Positions 61,584 through 64,000 of a stretch of DNA of 64,000 bases are shown in pieces (within the stretch, counting starts at the first letter, position 1; every line of letters begins with the position of its first letter). The stretch spans positions 3,720,001 through 3,784,000 of the forward strand of contig NZ_CP104208.1 in the NCBI RefSeq assembly GCF_026230175.1, in the 5' to 3' direction. A program made the translations under genes and the position numbers. The DNA comes from Desulfovibrio mangrovi (GTDB lineage Bacteria; Desulfobacterota; Desulfovibrionia; Desulfovibrionales; Desulfovibrionaceae). Below the pieces are notes generated by a model, which was given only the letters and a program-made list of their open reading frames with translations, was not told where the DNA came from and did no database searches.

Positions 61584-62096
61584 ATGGCCGAAAATAATCA
61601 GTATCTCACATTTTCCCTCGCGGAAGAGATATTTGCACTTGATATCAGCTCGGTGCGAGAAGTGCTTGAACTTGCTTCCATTACGCGCATCCCGCGCACT
61701 CCCAGCTATATGCGCGGGGTGATCAATCTGCGCGGCCATGCCGTCCCCGTTCTGGAGCTCCGACGCAAGTTCGGCATGCCTGCCATTGAAGACACGGTGA
61801 ATACCTGCATCATTATTGTAGAGGTGCAGCTGGATGGCGACACCACGATCATCGGTACCTTGGTCGACTCCGTGCGCGAGGTCTTCGAAATGGGGCAGGA
61901 CACCATTGAGGCTGCTCCCCGCATGGGCACGGCAATCAAGTCCGAATTCATCAAGGGAATGGGCAGGCAAGGCGAGAATTTCGTGATCATTCTGGACGTG
62001 AACAGAATTTTCTCCGCAGAAGAATTGGCCGAAGTCTCTTCTGTCGCGCCGGTTTCCGCGCCCGCCGAGTCGGCGGTGCAAACGGCCGCCTCATAG
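61584..62096 (+). CDS. cheW: Chemotaxis coupling protein CheW
   Basis: A 170-residue CheW. It begins NQYLTFSLAEEIFALDISSV and contains ITRIPRTPSYMRGVINLRGH, the hallmark coupling region. It links receptors to CheA in the cytoplasm. The C-terminal 15 residues are Ala/Pro/Ser-rich. AGGAGGAGCC precedes the ATG. It lies alone, with a terminator after it; no other che gene is in the window. Confidence 0.94.
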   Translation: MAENNQYLTFSLAEEIFALDISSVREVLELASITRIPRTPSYMRGVINLRGHAVPVLELRRKFGMPAIEDTVNTCIIIVEVQLDGDTTIIGTLVDSVREVFEMGQDTIEAAPRMGTAIKSEFIKGMGRQGENFVIILDVNRIFSAEELAEVSSVAPVSAPAESAVQTAAS

Positions 62097-62124
62097 TCGG
62101 CACATTGATTGCGACTCCGCCCAG

Positions 62125-62158
62125 GCCGCTCCGGATTTGTTCCGGGGCGGCTTTTTTT
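62125..62158 (+). terminator. Rho-independent terminator after cheW
   Basis: GCCGCTCCGG / CCGGGGCGGC (imperfect, one wobble) with a seven-base loop is followed by TTTTTTT. Confidence 0.9.
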
Positions 62159-62271
62159 GCGCATGGCTTGTTCGGATTGTATAAGTATGTCAAATTCTGA
62201 CTGTAGTTACCTCAGCAATGGCGTACTCCACGCCTACTTCAATACAGGACATCAATCGGCCGGAACAAAGC

Positions 62272-64000
62272 ATGTCTGACTTGCGGAATAGCCCCTCCCA
62301 CGATCTCGTTCAGGAATTGGAACGATTGAAGCAGGAAAACGCCCGCCTCAGGGGGCGCAACGATGAGCTTGCGGGAACGCTGGCGTGTTTCTCGCAGCCG
62401 ATTCCCGTGGTGCGTTCCATAGCAAACAACGTAAAAGACGCCATCATGGTCCTTGATGAGGAAGGGCGCATCATAACCGGCAATCCCCTTGCGGCATTCA
62501 TGTTCGGCGAGGTTCAGGATACCTTTGGCGGACAGGTGATTCATGACCTGCTGGGCGCGGCTGATGCGGGCATGCAGGCCTTTACTGCCGCAGTGGAAGG
62601 CAATGGTTGCGTTATCACGGAGCAGCAGGGCTTGGGGCTGAAGGAATGGCGTTCCGCGCCGCTCGTCATAGATGGTAAAAGACTGATCCTGCTAGGCCAG
62701 CTTGATGTTGCCGACAGGTTCTCGCTCCGTCAGGGGAATTTGCAATTGCAAGCCTTGTTGGAAGAGAGGGGCGTTTCCCGGAGCATCGCCTTGCGGCAGA
62801 TACTTGAGCGCCAACGGGCGGAAGAGATGTTTCGCAGGGAGCAGGGGGTCTTTCAGCTTATTCTGGATACCGATCCAAGTTATATTTCAGTCTATGATGC
62901 CGAGGGGCAGCCGCGTCTTGTAAACAGGGCCTTTTCTCATCTTTTCGGATTCAGGGAAGAGTTGCCGTTGGCAGAGCAGTTCCGGCAATCTGCGGCGGCA
63001 CGGCAGTTTGCCTGCGACAGGACAGAGCGGGTGTGCCGCACGGGAACGACTGAGTACTACGAGTGCGAAGTTGAAGACGATATGGGTACCTTCCGGTGGT
63101 ATGATGCGGTCATAACACCGTTGGAAACACCTTCAGGTGAGACGTTGGCTTTGAGTATTGCAACTGACGTCACCGAGCGGAAAGTCAGCCAGCTGGCATT
63201 GGAGCAGGCGCACAGCGAGCTGGAAGAGCGCGTCAAGGAGCGCACGGCTGCGCTTGCCGAGCTGAACGAGCGGCTCGTGCATGAGGCAATGGAGCGTCTC
63301 GAGGCGCAGCGTCGGATTGAGGAAAGCGAAGCCCGTTTCAAGAGTCTGTTCTTCACCAACCAGGCTATCAAGTTGCTCGTTGACCGTGAGAGTCTTGTCA
63401 TCAGGGAAGCTAACAACGCGGCCCTGCAGTTTTATGGATATACGCGTGAGGAAATGATTGGTCTGCCGGTTACGGCGCTCACCATGAGTACCGAGGAGCT
63501 GATACGGGAGCGGCAGGGCGGGATGTCCCGTGAGGGGAGTGCGCATTTTGAAGCCCGCCACCGGCTCAAGAACGGTCGGTTCGTTGATGTGGAAGTGTAT
63601 TCGGGCTCCATTGAAGGGGAAATGTTCAAGACCATTTTTGCCATCGTGCATGACATATCCGAACGCAAAAAGGCGGAGCGTCTGGTCATAGAACAGCGTA
63701 ACCATCTTACCGCCCTGATGAACGCATTGGCCGATTCGGCAATGCTGCTGGACGTGGAAGGCACAATCATTACGCTGAATACTGCGGCGGCAACGGTGTT
63801 GGGTGGAACGGAAGAGGAGCTTGCGGGTGTGAGTTTGTTTGATAAGGTACTGCCCGTGAGCGAGAAGCATATGCGTGCAATAATGGAAAAGGTTCGGGAG
63901 ACCGGCCAACCTCTGCGTCAGGAATACGCCTCCGGTGATTCTGTTTGGGACGTCACCTGCAACCCTGTTCTGGATATTATGGGCAACGTGGGCGGTCTGG
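62272..64000 (+). CDS. Multi-PAS signalling protein (truncated by window edge)
   Basis: The frame starts at ATG 62272 and is open for 576 codons to the window end. An in-frame ATG at 62218 is an alternative; neither has a strong ribosome binding site. There is no signal or membrane segment, so it is cytoplasmic. A short coiled coil (DLVQELERLKQENARLRGRN) opens the protein. Four PAS-like domains follow, roughly at residues 45-150, 195-305, 350-465 and 475-576. The second is followed by a coiled-coil linker (EQAHSELEERVKERTAALAE), the type usually found before kinase or cyclase domains. The output domain lies outside the window; a histidine kinase or diguanylate cyclase is likely. Confidence 0.8.
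   Translation, partial: MSDLRNSPSHDLVQELERLKQENARLRGRNDELAGTLACFSQPIPVVRSIANNVKDAIMVLDEEGRIITGNPLAAFMFGEVQDTFGGQVIHDLLGAADAGMQAFTAAVEGNGCVITEQQGLGLKEWRSAPLVIDGKRLILLGQLDVADRFSLRQGNLQLQALLEERGVSRSIALRQILERQRAEEMFRREQGVFQLILDTDPSYISVYDAEGQPRLVNRAFSHLFGFREELPLAEQFRQSAAARQFACDRTERVCRTGTTEYYECEVEDDMGTFRWYDAVITPLETPSGETLALSIATDVTERKVSQLALEQAHSELEERVKERTAALAELNERLVHEAMERLEAQRRIEESEARFKSLFFTNQAIKLLVDRESLVIREANNAALQFYGYTREEMIGLPVTALTMSTEELIRERQGGMSREGSAHFEARHRLKNGRFVDVEVYSGSIEGEMFKTIFAIVHDISERKKAERLVIEQRNHLTALMNALADSAMLLDVEGTIITLNTAAATVLGGTEEELAGVSLFDKVLPVSEKHMRAIMEKVRETGQPLRQEYASGDSVWDVTCNPVLDIMGNVGGL

Overview
The window reads as a chromosomal segment of a Desulfovibrio-type sulfate-reducing bacterium (Desulfovibrionaceae, genus not resolvable by eye). 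The decisive evidence is the complete dissimilatory sulfate-reduction block aprBA-qmoABC plus qmoD (40467-48691). Supporting features are a moderately GC-rich composition, GC-rich palindrome clusters between genes, a mannose-class PTS subunit IID beside EI and HPr, and formate dehydrogenase/molybdopterin accessory genes.

Layout. 1-462: start of a chemoreceptor (minus). 912-6207: acetate-type uptake cassette (DUF4212 small subunit, ActP-like Na+/solute symporter, cNMP/CBS/DUF294 nucleotidyltransferase protein, DnaQ-like exonuclease). 6446-10812: two orphan periplasmic binding proteins around glnS, then a P460-type c-haem protein. 10890-11745: AT-rich patch with a membrane protein and a tRNA-Ser(GCT). 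11887-22231 (minus): radical SAM/SPASM protein, argJ, lipase-like lipoprotein, secA, and a GlcD/GlcF-type 2-hydroxyacid oxidase whose two genes flank a SYLF-domain protein. 22304-32572 (minus): palindrome cluster, smpB, ptsI, HPr, EIID, rsmI, yraN, rnhB, rplS, trmD (fused to a second SPOUT methyltransferase), rimM, khpA, rpsP, ffh. 32789-33970: aminotransferase. 34160-37782: SAM-I riboswitch, a 51-residue leader protein, then metX-metW-metY. 37878-39702 (minus): an EPSP-synthase-like protein with a chorismate-mutase-like N-terminus, overlapped by a small coiled-coil gene. 40467-48691: aprBA-qmoABCD. 48847-52133 (minus): fdhE-fdhD-mobA-moaA. 52459-54606: sensor histidine kinase. 54775-59596 (minus): livKHMGF branched-chain amino acid ABC transporter. 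60113-64000: DapF-fold racemase-like protein, small ferredoxin-fold protein, cheW, and a multi-PAS signalling protein running off the end.

How the genes work together. APS reductase (AprBA) reduces APS to sulfite with electrons delivered by the membrane QmoABC complex; QmoD is the conserved accessory gene. Formate dehydrogenase maturation genes and the GlcD/F-type oxidase fit an anaerobe living on organic acids and formate; acetate uptake and amino acid uptake complete the picture. Methionine is made by O-acetylhomoserine sulfhydrylation under SAM riboswitch control.

Most genes are familiar housekeeping or energy genes. The less ordinary items are: the EPSP-synthase-like probable pseudoenzyme with its coupled coiled-coil gene; the SAM riboswitch whose P1 helix contains the ribosome binding site of an undescribed 51-residue protein; a near-perfect 23-position hairpin between aprA and qmoA; an FdhD lacking the usual CxxC; and a DapF-fold racemase of unknown substrate. 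All homology calls were made by eye from motifs and general knowledge of families; no database search was run.
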